NCBI GenBank assembly: GCA_937916195.1
Contig: CALFTO010000091.1
Span: 1 to 15,133, forward strand
Direction: 5' to 3'
Length of the DNA stretch: 15,133 bases
DNA from: an uncultured Clostridia bacterium
GTDB taxonomy: Bacteria; Bacillota; Clostridia; Oscillospirales; Acutalibacteraceae
Every line of letters starts with the position of its first letter. Position 1 is the stretch's first letter. The notes under the pieces were generated by a model. The model was given only the letters and a program-made list of their open reading frames with translations, did no database searches and was not told the DNA's origin. Below are positions 6,320 through 15,117 of this stretch, one piece after another. The position numbers and the translations under genes are program-made.

Positions 6320-6376
6320 ATATCGTAATTTTAGTTTGATAAAATTATATTGAATAATTGTAGGAGTTGTTTCGCA

Positions 6377-9300
6377 ATGAAGATAAGAAAAATATTTGCT
6401 ATTGTTATGACGGTTATTCTTCTTGTTAGTGCAAGTAGTGTATGGATGTATTCATATGCTAAAGAAAAAGAAGTTGATGCTAACATTTTGCTTCTTGAAT
6501 CACTTTTAGAAAATCGTTATTGGGTAGTTGAATCTTTAGTTTTTGATAAAACTGATAATAATCCATATACAGAATTGGTGGATTATGCAACTGAAGAAAG
6601 TTTTATGGAAGAAGTAATCACAAATTATACTGAGAATGATGCGTTCAGGGTGCTGGTTGATTGCTTGGAAATGGGAGATAATGCAAGTACTTATGTTCAG
6701 AATCTTGGGCAGGAAACAATTGTCATTTTATTAAATACATTTGGCTTAGTGGATGATGAAAGCTTAATTGATTACATTGATAATCATGTAAAAAGTGTAG
6801 AAGATTTGCAATATGAAGCAATTATCAATGCAGTTCTTTCGAAGGATTATACATCTTCTTGGGGGTCAACTCTTTTTGAGGCAGATGCAGAGCTGGAAAG
6901 GTATCGCCAAAGTGCAGAGTTATTATCAGGATTGTCAGATTTTCAAAATGCATGTGTAGCAAGTAGCGAATTATTGTCAGCGGGATATTTTGAGAGTGCA
7001 GAAGATTTTACAGATTATGTAGATAATTTTTTGCCGGCTTTTGAAGATAATTTATATAATATGTTGGTGAGCATTCCTGGATGTGAGGGTATTTCAGATT
7101 ATGAGAATTGGGCTAAAAAAATCATTGGTGTTTCATCATCAGTTTTTTCAATAGATGCGATGGCATATAATCCATTAAAATCTCTTGAAGAAGGTTCGCA
7201 GGAACACTCGGAATGGCTTATGAGTGCAGACTATTCAACATATCTTGCACCACAAATAGATTTTTTACTTAAAGGTTATGGAAAAACATTAGAACTCAGA
7301 AGCCTTGCTGTTGAATATGCAATGCTTTTTGAAACATTGATGGCACAAAAAGAAACAACGGTTCAAGTTTTAGAACGAATTAAGCAAACCACAGACGACA
7401 CTGACCTGGCAAATACAATTAATGTATATATGGATATGGTCAACGACCAAGGCAACGACCAAGCATTAGCTTATGATGCAATTATTAATCATTTGGAAAA
7501 ACAAGATACCATTGGTACATCGGTTATTAAGGGTGGGCATAAACTTTTTGACAACTTTTTAACCAAGCGTATTGGTTATTACGATGCGTCTAACAATGTT
7601 ATGACAAATGGCATAAGCCAAAACCTAATTAAACTTGGCAAATGTATTGAACTTGGTGTGTGGGTCGCTGATAAGGCAACAAATATTAAAGATACAGCGA
7701 AGAAAATTCACATTTGTAAATATATCAACAATATAATAAATTCTGCAACTGATACATTTTTAGATGATTTGATAGTTTACAAGGCTGATAAAACAGATGA
7801 AAATGCAAAAAAATGTCTTGACGATTTGGAATTTATTAAAAAGCTTCGTTTGTATGGTGAAACTCAGGCATATGGAAGTGTGTGCTCACAAACAGAGTCT
7901 TTTATGGGACTTTTACTAGGTAATAGTAAACTTCAAGAAGATATTGACAAAAAATATCAGGGAAATATCGACGCTATTTTAGGTTGCACAGTTTATCCTA
8001 CAAGCAGTTATGAGTTTTCTGTTGATGAGGGTGAAACACTCGAACTGTATGTATGGAACTTAAGCAATGATGCTAAAACAATTTATGCCGTGTTGAGAGA
8101 TGAAGAAAATCATTCGATTATGTCATTCCCTGAAGCTGATGTAATCTTAATGGGTGCGTTAAAGCTGAATGGCGGAACAATTAAACTGATTGGAAACAAT
8201 GAATTAAGTGAAAAGATTCAGATGTTTATGCCAACATTGACAGTTACACAAGAATCAAACATTGAAATTATAAATGGTGACGGTGCAAAGATTGCTTTTG
8301 GTAGTGTCGAAAACAACTCTACTTTAAATATTTCGTTAGATAATGCTAATGCAACTTTCGATATAATTGAAGAACTTAAAAACACAGGAACAATTAATGT
8401 TTCTTCGCAAAACGGCGAAATCAATTTGTATGATGTTGACAATTCAGGAACAATTTCACTTGAAACAACAACGGCAAATATTTATGGAAATTTGACAAAT
8501 AACGGCAGCTTTACAGGCGCGGTAAATATCTGCGGTAATGGAACAAAGACTTTTGAAGACGGATATTACGAGAGAGGGATACAAACTCTTTCTGGCGCAG
8601 GCACTTATACAAACCTTTACTTTAACAGTAATGTAAAAGAAGGTGTTAAAATCAGTGGTGAGCAGACAGTTACAGAATACCTCGTGTGTAATTCCACGAG
8701 ATTGCGAACATCAGAAAATCTGTTTGTAACGGGTAATTGTAAAATTGCAGATAATTATTTTAAAAATAGTCTTAGTTTTCGTAATTATTTAACTACAGAG
8801 CCGTTGACGATTGGTGGAACAGCAAATATTTACGGCAATGTTACTTTTGGCGGTATAACAACATTTAATGATGGACTAAACATAACTAATGAGTGTGAAA
8901 CCTTGATGTTAAATGGCGAAACTATTGTTAAAGGTGATACAGAATACGATGGTGGAACAATAAAAGGTAGTGATTGGCTGAAACTTCACGGGGATTTGAA
9001 TATTACTGTGGATACACCATCAATTTCAAAACTCGATTTTGTGGGACTCTTACCACAAACAGTAAATTCATCTAATTCTTTAACCGTTTCACAACTTAAT
9101 AACCAGAATGTTTCATTGAGTGGTGTCGATTTCACTTCTAAAATATATGTTACCGATACTTTACAGTCTTCAAGTACATCAGCTTACACTAATGGTAAAA
9201 ATATTGTACTTACCGGAATGGCAAAGCTTAATGGCAATACAATAAATGGCAGTATATCGGCAGAAAATTGGACTTGTGCAGATTCTGCAACTGTAAAAGG

Positions 9301-10393
9301 TAATATTTTTGCCACAGGTGATATTGTTGTAGGCGATGAAGTTACACTTAATGCTATTGGATATCAGCAATCAAGCGGAAAGCTGACTATTGCAGAAACA
9401 GGAAACATTTCTTGTAAGGGCGACCTTTTACTTGGTGGCACGACTACTAATAACGGAACAATTTTAGTTGACGGAGATGCAAAAATTACAAGTGATTACA
9501 CAGGCGGAACACTTACAATAAAAGGTGATATGATTTCTTCCGGTAATTTCAGTGGTGGAACTTTGAATATTAAAGGCGATGTTAGTGCATCTGCGACATT
9601 TGCTCCTGACTTTTTGAATTTTAATTCAAAAGTGGCACAAAGATTTTATAATTCAAGTACAACTACGGTCAAAAAACTGCATATTGATAATTCTTCGCTT
9701 ACAGGCTTTACAGTAGATAGCATAATCAATGTTGAAGAAGAGTATGTGAACAATACGAGAAATCTAATCAATAGTCACAATATTAGATTGGCAGACGGAG
9801 CAACTTATATTGATGGGGATAATTCACACGGCGATTTTACTATTTCGGGTGATTATACAATAAAAAGTGGTGAAACTCTTACAATAAACGGTGGTTTAAC
9901 TTTACTTGAGGGTGCAACTCTTACCGTTGAAGAGGGGGCAACTCTTAATGTGAAGCAAAATGTTACTTCAAATGGTGCAACAATCATTGTCAATGAGGGG
10001 GCAACGATGAATGTTGCAGATTACTTGAAGTCAACTTCAGATACGCTTGATGTTTATGGCAATTTGATTGTTGGCGGAGATGCAAAAATCACCTCGTCAA
10101 CAGTAAACGCAACAGGGATTATAACCTTTAAAGGTGATTTAACTGTTTCGGGCGGAACATGGAACAATCCAAATGTTGTGTTTATAAGTAAATTGCCACA
10201 AGTTGTTTCGGGAAGAGATATAAATGTTAACGACATAACAATTGACAATACTTCAAAATCGGGTATCACATTTACACTCACTTATACTGCGTCAGGCAAG
10301 GTTAATATATTACATTTGTCAGCAGATAACACAGGGGAAGAGACTACAGAACCCGAAGAACCTACAACCTCAGGAACTGGTTGCGACGCATAG
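6377..10393 (+). CDS. Very large secreted protein with helical N-domain and beta-repeat modules
   Basis: A 1338-residue exported protein of unknown function. It has a signal peptide (about 1-28, MKIRKIFAIVMTVILLVSAS then WMYSYA-KEK), a mostly helical region to about residue 530, then ~770 residues of short Gly/Asn/Thr-rich strands (GTINVSS, IYGNLTNNGSFTG, LTIKGDM) suggesting a right-handed beta-helix. Four diverged modules recur, centred on Gln736 (GIQTLSG), Gln894 (LLPQTVN), Gln1088 (KVAQRFYN) and Gln1275 (KLPQVVSG), each followed by a strand rich in aliphatic residues. Such Q-centred blocks are familiar from large clostridial and Paenibacillus surface proteins. The tail (EETTEPEEPTT, then SGTGCDA) has no LPxTG anchor or dockerin. 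Start: ATG at 6377 with TAGGAG ten bases upstream; an in-frame TTG at 6350 would put it inside the gene. It is followed after 13 bases by the dockerin protein gene, so the two form an operon. Confidence 0.8.
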   Translation: MKIRKIFAIVMTVILLVSASSVWMYSYAKEKEVDANILLLESLLENRYWVVESLVFDKTDNNPYTELVDYATEESFMEEVITNYTENDAFRVLVDCLEMGDNASTYVQNLGQETIVILLNTFGLVDDESLIDYIDNHVKSVEDLQYEAIINAVLSKDYTSSWGSTLFEADAELERYRQSAELLSGLSDFQNACVASSELLSAGYFESAEDFTDYVDNFLPAFEDNLYNMLVSIPGCEGISDYENWAKKIIGVSSSVFSIDAMAYNPLKSLEEGSQEHSEWLMSADYSTYLAPQIDFLLKGYGKTLELRSLAVEYAMLFETLMAQKETTVQVLERIKQTTDDTDLANTINVYMDMVNDQGNDQALAYDAIINHLEKQDTIGTSVIKGGHKLFDNFLTKRIGYYDASNNVMTNGISQNLIKLGKCIELGVWVADKATNIKDTAKKIHICKYINNIINSATDTFLDDLIVYKADKTDENAKKCLDDLEFIKKLRLYGETQAYGSVCSQTESFMGLLLGNSKLQEDIDKKYQGNIDAILGCTVYPTSSYEFSVDEGETLELYVWNLSNDAKTIYAVLRDEENHSIMSFPEADVILMGALKLNGGTIKLIGNNELSEKIQMFMPTLTVTQESNIEIINGDGAKIAFGSVENNSTLNISLDNANATFDIIEELKNTGTINVSSQNGEINLYDVDNSGTISLETTTANIYGNLTNNGSFTGAVNICGNGTKTFEDGYYERGIQTLSGAGTYTNLYFNSNVKEGVKISGEQTVTEYLVCNSTRLRTSENLFVTGNCKIADNYFKNSLSFRNYLTTEPLTIGGTANIYGNVTFGGITTFNDGLNITNECETLMLNGETIVKGDTEYDGGTIKGSDWLKLHGDLNITVDTPSISKLDFVGLLPQTVNSSNSLTVSQLNNQNVSLSGVDFTSKIYVTDTLQSSSTSAYTNGKNIVLTGMAKLNGNTINGSISAENWTCADSATVKGNIFATGDIVVGDEVTLNAIGYQQSSGKLTIAETGNISCKGDLLLGGTTTNNGTILVDGDAKITSDYTGGTLTIKGDMISSGNFSGGTLNIKGDVSASATFAPDFLNFNSKVAQRFYNSSTTTVKKLHIDNSSLTGFTVDSIINVEEEYVNNTRNLINSHNIRLADGATYIDGDNSHGDFTISGDYTIKSGETLTINGGLTLLEGATLTVEEGATLNVKQNVTSNGATIIVNEGATMNVADYLKSTSDTLDVYGNLIVGGDAKITSSTVNATGIITFKGDLTVSGGTWNNPNVVFISKLPQVVSGRDINVNDITIDNTSKSGITFTLTYTASGKVNILHLSADNTGEETTEPEEPTTSGTGCDA

Positions 10394-10397
10394 GAGG
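10392..10397 (+). promoter_or_regulatory. Ribosome binding site that sets the start of the dockerin protein
   Basis: A perfect AGGAGG overlaps the TAG stop of the upstream gene and lies nine bases before the ATG at 10407. The same frame is open back to about 10242, but only the 10407 start has this site and a signal peptide immediately after it. An earlier ATG (10402) reads ATG TTA TGA and stops. Confidence 0.9.
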
Positions 10398-10406
10398 AAA
10401 TATGTT

Positions 10407-13400
10407 ATGAAAAAACTCAAAAAAATTACGGCAGTAATACTGTCAATGCTTTTAATAATTTCGATGGATATTGTTTCTTTAACTGTAAGTGCCGAGGGCT
10501 TGGGTACAGAGGAAAATCCATATAAAATTTCAACGGCAGAAGAATTGCAGAATGTTAATAACGATGTAACTGCTCATTATATATTGACCGCAGATATTGA
10601 TTTGCAAGAGGTCGATTTTACACCCATCGGCAATGCTGACAGCGGTGCGTTTTCAGGCTCATTTGATGGTAACGGATACACCATTTCAAACCTTAATATA
10701 TTTTCGGGCAAATATGCAGGTCTTTTTGGTTGTAATGAGGGCATAATTCAAAATGTAATACTCTCTGACATTTTTGTTTATGGTACTCGTTATGTTGGCG
10801 GTGTTGTAGGCCAGAATACAGCAATGGGAACAGTTGTCGATTGCACGGTTTTAAGCGGTGCAGTTGAATCTGACGGCGGAATAAATGCAGTTAATGTTGG
10901 CGGCATCTGCGGAATAAACGAAGGTGTGTTTGAAGGATGTTTTTCCAACGGTGCAGATGTAACAGCAGTTAATGAAGACGAAACGGCATATTCAGGCGGT
11001 ATAATTGGGTTCTCAAATATAGAAGTTTCCTTTACTGCTGAGAATAGTGGTGATGTTTTTGGAACAAATTATGCTGGTGGTTTAATTGGTTACGCGAATA
11101 AAAGTGTTGTTATATCAGAATCTACAAGTAGCGGTGATATTTCTACTAATGATTACGCTGGCGGATTTGTAGGATATATAGAATCTGGTTCGATTTCAAT
11201 GATAGACAGTGCTAATATAGGAGTTGTTATAGGATTAGATTTTGCTGGAGGTCTTATAGGACGAGCACAAGAAAGTATTGTTACGATAATGGATTGTTAT
11301 AACACTGGTGATATTTCATCGGATACATACAACGGTTACTCAGGCGGCCTAATTGGAACTATAGACGACAGTAACGGATTATCAATAATGCAAAGTTATA
11401 ATGCAGGAAAAATCTTTTCTCAAGGTGCAGGTAGTAGTTATAGTGGCAGCGGCACATCTCATAGTGGCGGATTAGTCGGATATTCAAATAGTCGAAGTGC
11501 GACAATACAAAACTGTTATAATTCGGGAATGATTATTTCTTCTTCTGGTTGTTCGTATGCTGGTGGATTAGTTGGCGGAAATAGTTATGATATTACTATT
11601 TCCAACTGTTATAATATAGGTAATGTGACGACTTTACAAGGCCATAGAGTGTCATGTGCTAGTGGGTTGATTGAAGATGGAAGTGGCACAATAATTAAGA
11701 GTTATAATTCAGGTGGACTAGTGGCTGAAGGTGATAGGAGAAATACTAGTGGCTTAGGCGCTATCGCAAATAATAGTTACACAAACAAGGATTCTTGTAG
11801 AAGTGAAATAAGCAACGATTCACTAAATTGCTTGTTAACATCAAGTCAAATGACTGAAAAAGATAATTATATTGAGTGGGACTTTACTGACACTTGGTCT
11901 ATGGGTGGTAATATCAATAGCGGATTTCCTGTATTACAGAATGTTGCTTCACCATTGCAACTTAATATTGCCAATGAAAATTTAATAGTAGGTGATACCT
12001 TACAATTGTATGCTTATAAAGACGGTGCAGTAACAAACGATGTTTCCTGGTTGGTAACTTATGGTAGTGCAACTGTAAACAATTCGGGTAAAGTAACTGC
12101 CACAGGTACTGGCCCCGCGACAATTACTGCTGTTGACAGCGACGGTAATAAAGCAAATTGTAATATTTATGTAATGACACCTAATACATCGGCATCACTT
12201 GAAAATTTTTCAGTTAATAAGGGAGGTACTTCTTCAAAAAGTATTTCTTTAGGTGTTTCAGGCTCAGGTGACTTTTTGACAGATGTTACAAGTAGTGACT
12301 CGTCCATTTTAAAAATTACAAATTATGGTGGAACAAGTATAGAAGCATCGGCTCTTTCGCCGGGAGTGGCAACAATCACATTCAAAACCGTACAGGGCTT
12401 TACAGGCACTTGTACCGCAACGGTTACAAATCATGCGACAAGCATAACCATAAATGATGGCAGTTCCTATGTTTCGATAGATAGAGGTGAAAAGAAGCAA
12501 ATTACATTGTCAACTTCACCTGAAGGAAACTCAAGCACAGTTACATGGACTTCTTTGAATCCCGAAATAGCAACCGTTGACCAGAATGGTAATGTAACAG
12601 GTATTGCTCCTGGTTCAACAACAATAACAGCCACAACAGATAATGGTTATTCCGATACTTGTTCGGTTTATGTATATGTGCCGGCAGAATCAATTTCTTT
12701 CACAGAAACCGCAATAACTCTTGAAGTCGGTGAAATATATCAATCTGAAATGATTTTAGACCCTCTTGACACAACTGATAGTATTTATTATGACTCATCA
12801 TCAACTTCAATTGCTTCGGTTGATTATTGGACAGGGTTAATTACCGCAGAAAGTGCAGGTAAGACTACAATAACCGCTACTGCTTCAAGCGGAGTAAAGG
12901 TTTATATAGAGGTAACAGTAATCGACACAATTGTCGAAGCCGAAGAAATAACTTTAAGTGACACTAACAAATCTATGCTTTTGGGTGATACATATCAGTT
13001 GTTTGCTGAAGTTTTGCCGTCAGATACTACTGACAAAACTGTTACATATTCATCAGATGATGAAACTGTTGCGACAATAGGCTCTAACGGTAATATAACT
13101 GCAGTAGGTGAGGGTACAACTCTTATTCGTGCAACAACCTCGAACGGTATTTCAACAACTTGTATGCTTACTGTTCGTGGATTTTCTGAAGAGAACGGAA
13201 TAAACTATTTTGATATTTATACTCCGCAAGATTTAACTCTTTTCGCTGAATATGTAAATACAAAAGACGGTTACAATTCTCTTAATGCTCGCTTACGCAG
13301 AGATATTGATATGTCAACCGAATGTAGTGAAGAAACAAGTTCATTTACCCCTATAGGAAATTCAACTACACAATATAATGGTATTTTCAATGGCGGTGAA

Positions 13401-14558
13401 TATACAATTTCTAATCTTTATATTTCCGCAGCTGATTACACCGGCTTGTTTGGTTACTTGGGAGCTGATGCAAAAGTTTATGATGTAATACTTGAAAATG
13501 TACAAATTAGTGGTGAAAATTATGTCGGTGGTATTGCTGGCAAATCAGAGGGTACAATTCAAAGAGCATCAGTTTCGGGTAATATCAACGGTACAATGTA
13601 TGTTGGCGGTGTTTCCGGTTATAACGCAGGTGGAACAATAAATGGTTGTGCTAATACTGCGTCACTTTCTTCAACTTATATTGTTGGTGGCATTGCTGGT
13701 TATTCGCGTAGTGCAGATGCAACAGGCGAAATTAAGAATTCTTATAGTGCCACAACAATAGACACAACGGATTATCGTGTAGGTGGAATTTGCGGTGTTA
13801 ATGATGATGCAATCACAAATTGTTATTATGACAGCACACTTTATGAAGGTGTAGCCATTGGATATGGCAGCAATACAGAACTTTCTGGCTCTGCTAAATC
13901 TACAGATGCTTTTGTAAGCGGTGAGGTAACCCATATTCTTAACTCAAATGCGGGTGAAATATTGTTCTATCAAACTTTGGAAGAAGATTTGCTTCCTGTT
14001 ATTGATAGCACTCATGAAACTGTCTATTATGCTTATGAAACTTGCGCTTTTGTAGAAAGAGCTTATGTAAACATTATTCCGTATCATGATTATGACGAAA
14101 ATGGTGTATGCACAATTTGCGGAAGTGAAAAGTCAATAGTTATTAACGAGCAAGAACGATATGCAGAAGGCTTTGACATCGATGGCAACAGTGTAGTAGA
14201 AATTATAGCAGAACTTGAAACAACGGACACATATATCGAAATTCACGATATTAATGGTTTCAAACTTCAGGATGACGATTTAGTAGGTACAGGTACTGTG
14301 ATTACTGTTTATAATCGAAAGACAGGTGCTCTGCTTAAAATGTACACGGTTGTGATTTATGGTGATGTTAATGGCGACGGTTTGATTGATGATATAGATA
14401 AATCAATTGTTAGTAATGTCGCAATTTGTGGCAGTACAATTAAGAATAAATGGCTTATGATGGCGGCAGATACAAACCGCGACGGTGCAATTGATGCTTT
14501 CGATGCGTTGGAAATTGATTTGCAAAAGGAATCAATGCATACCATTGCACAGAAATAA
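10407..14558 (+). CDS. Secreted GLUG/Big_2 surface protein with C-terminal type I dockerin
   Basis: A 1383-residue exported protein. Order of parts: signal peptide (1-29, ending VSA-EG); a first block of GLUG repeats (about 45-515; FDGNGYTISNLNIFSGKYAG, GGLVGYSNS, CYNSG); five Ig-like Big_2 domains (about 519-922; e.g. ATVDQNGNVTGIAPGSTTIT); a second GLUG block (about 925-1170; FNGGEYTISNLYISAADYTG); a possible small Cys motif HDYDENGVCTICG (1227-1239); and a type I dockerin (1318-1383). The dockerin has two calcium loops, DVNGDGLIDDID (1320-1331) and DTNRDGAIDAFD (1355-1366). Type I dockerins plug into cohesins of scaffoldins, so this protein is probably held in a cellulosome-like complex or on the cell wall. 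No catalytic domain is seen, so adhesion or a structural role is more likely than hydrolysis. Second gene of the operon, terminated at 14581-14608. Confidence 0.9.
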   Translation: MKKLKKITAVILSMLLIISMDIVSLTVSAEGLGTEENPYKISTAEELQNVNNDVTAHYILTADIDLQEVDFTPIGNADSGAFSGSFDGNGYTISNLNIFSGKYAGLFGCNEGIIQNVILSDIFVYGTRYVGGVVGQNTAMGTVVDCTVLSGAVESDGGINAVNVGGICGINEGVFEGCFSNGADVTAVNEDETAYSGGIIGFSNIEVSFTAENSGDVFGTNYAGGLIGYANKSVVISESTSSGDISTNDYAGGFVGYIESGSISMIDSANIGVVIGLDFAGGLIGRAQESIVTIMDCYNTGDISSDTYNGYSGGLIGTIDDSNGLSIMQSYNAGKIFSQGAGSSYSGSGTSHSGGLVGYSNSRSATIQNCYNSGMIISSSGCSYAGGLVGGNSYDITISNCYNIGNVTTLQGHRVSCASGLIEDGSGTIIKSYNSGGLVAEGDRRNTSGLGAIANNSYTNKDSCRSEISNDSLNCLLTSSQMTEKDNYIEWDFTDTWSMGGNINSGFPVLQNVASPLQLNIANENLIVGDTLQLYAYKDGAVTNDVSWLVTYGSATVNNSGKVTATGTGPATITAVDSDGNKANCNIYVMTPNTSASLENFSVNKGGTSSKSISLGVSGSGDFLTDVTSSDSSILKITNYGGTSIEASALSPGVATITFKTVQGFTGTCTATVTNHATSITINDGSSYVSIDRGEKKQITLSTSPEGNSSTVTWTSLNPEIATVDQNGNVTGIAPGSTTITATTDNGYSDTCSVYVYVPAESISFTETAITLEVGEIYQSEMILDPLDTTDSIYYDSSSTSIASVDYWTGLITAESAGKTTITATASSGVKVYIEVTVIDTIVEAEEITLSDTNKSMLLGDTYQLFAEVLPSDTTDKTVTYSSDDETVATIGSNGNITAVGEGTTLIRATTSNGISTTCMLTVRGFSEENGINYFDIYTPQDLTLFAEYVNTKDGYNSLNARLRRDIDMSTECSEETSSFTPIGNSTTQYNGIFNGGEYTISNLYISAADYTGLFGYLGADAKVYDVILENVQISGENYVGGIAGKSEGTIQRASVSGNINGTMYVGGVSGYNAGGTINGCANTASLSSTYIVGGIAGYSRSADATGEIKNSYSATTIDTTDYRVGGICGVNDDAITNCYYDSTLYEGVAIGYGSNTELSGSAKSTDAFVSGEVTHILNSNAGEILFYQTLEEDLLPVIDSTHETVYYAYETCAFVERAYVNIIPYHDYDENGVCTICGSEKSIVINEQERYAEGFDIDGNSVVEIIAELETTDTYIEIHDINGFKLQDDDLVGTGTVITVYNRKTGALLKMYTVVIYGDVNGDGLIDDIDKSIVSNVAICGSTIKNKWLMMAADTNRDGAIDAFDALEIDLQKESMHTIAQK

Positions 14559-14580
14559 AATAACTAAATATTGGTTTGAG

Positions 14581-14608
14581 AGCCACTCGGTTGAGTGGTT
14601 CTTTTTTT
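14581..14608 (+). terminator. Intrinsic terminator of the secreted-protein operon
   Basis: AGCCACTC (14581-14588) pairs with GAGTGGTT (14593-14600) with one G-T pair, loop GGTT, then C and seven T. It lies 22 bases after the dockerin gene stop and has almost the same 3' arm and T-run as the terminator at 969-996. Confidence 0.9.
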
Positions 14609-14716
14609 GTTTCAAACCACACGCCAATTTATGAGGTTTTTGGAACGAAGTAAAGAACAATTCAAACCGAGAATAAAAACAATTTCAGGATGTTTTGTGG
14701 GCAAATGTGAAGCGGG
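14581..14716. repeat. Dispersed terminator-linked repeat, copy 2
   Basis: Aligns with 969-1104 from the terminator hairpin to CGGG at the end, including CAAACCGAGA and TTTGTG followed by ATGTGA. Relative to copy 1 many differences are G-to-A or C-to-T (for example CCGAGAGTGAAAACGATTCC against CCGAGAATAAAAACAATTTC). Confidence 0.75.
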
Positions 14717-14737
14717 AAAATATATAAGATAAGCATA

Positions 14738-14783
14738 GGCGGTGTGATGTGTTCGCATATTATACCGTCTTTTTTGTTTTTTT
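14738..14783 (+). terminator. Second plus-strand terminator with TTCG loop
   Basis: A 14-pair stem (14738-14751 with 14756-14769), using several G-T pairs that only work in plus-strand RNA, closes a TTCG tetraloop. It is followed by TTTTTTGTTTTTTT. It lies 130 bases beyond the first terminator, so it acts as a back-up or ends a separate short transcript covering the repeat. Confidence 0.88.
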
Positions 14784-14840
14784 AAGTGAGAAAATTATGT
14801 TTTTTGAAAAATAATTCCGACCAAAATGTGTTTTTCTTAC

Positions 14841-15107
14841 CCTATACATAATGATAGGCCTTTTATTCTCAAGCAAATATTTTTTCAAAAAAGGTTGTAA
14901 AACTACGCAAAAAAGCAATGCAAACGCGATGTTATTTTTGAACAATTTGTAAACTTTTAAAATTCAGGGCTGTTAAAGTGCTTAGTTTATTCCTATACAT
15001 AATGAGGGGGTTTTTATTTTCAAACAAAAATTTTCACAAAAATGGTTTTGAAATAACTAAAATCTTCCCTTATACATATGGGAAGGACAAGCAATTATTA
15101 TCAAACA
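14841..15107. repeat. Leader repeats (two full copies and one partial) before the next gene
   Basis: Copy A (14841-14912) and copy B (14992-15062) both begin CCTATACATAATGA and continue through a TTTTATT, TCAA-CAAA, TTTTCA, AAAA-GG pattern over about 70 bases. A shorter copy C (about 15067-15107) has CCTTATACATATGGGA and TCAAACAAA. B and C are nearly head to tail (about 75-base period). Copy C also holds a CTTCCC/GGGAAG hairpin. Apart from these repeats, 14784-15117 contains no gene, only AT-rich DNA. Confidence 0.7.
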
Positions 15108-15117
15108 AATTTTATTT

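Noticed and set aside
6200..6376. Promoters of the two divergent operons
   Set aside because: Several AT-rich hexamers resemble -10 elements (e.g. TATTCT with TTGCAA at 17 bases on the minus strand), but none is clearly better than chance in this AT-rich spacer.
10242..10406. Upstream extension of the dockerin protein frame
   Set aside because: The frame is open but lies inside the preceding gene in another frame. AGGAGG and a signal peptide mark 10407 as the start.
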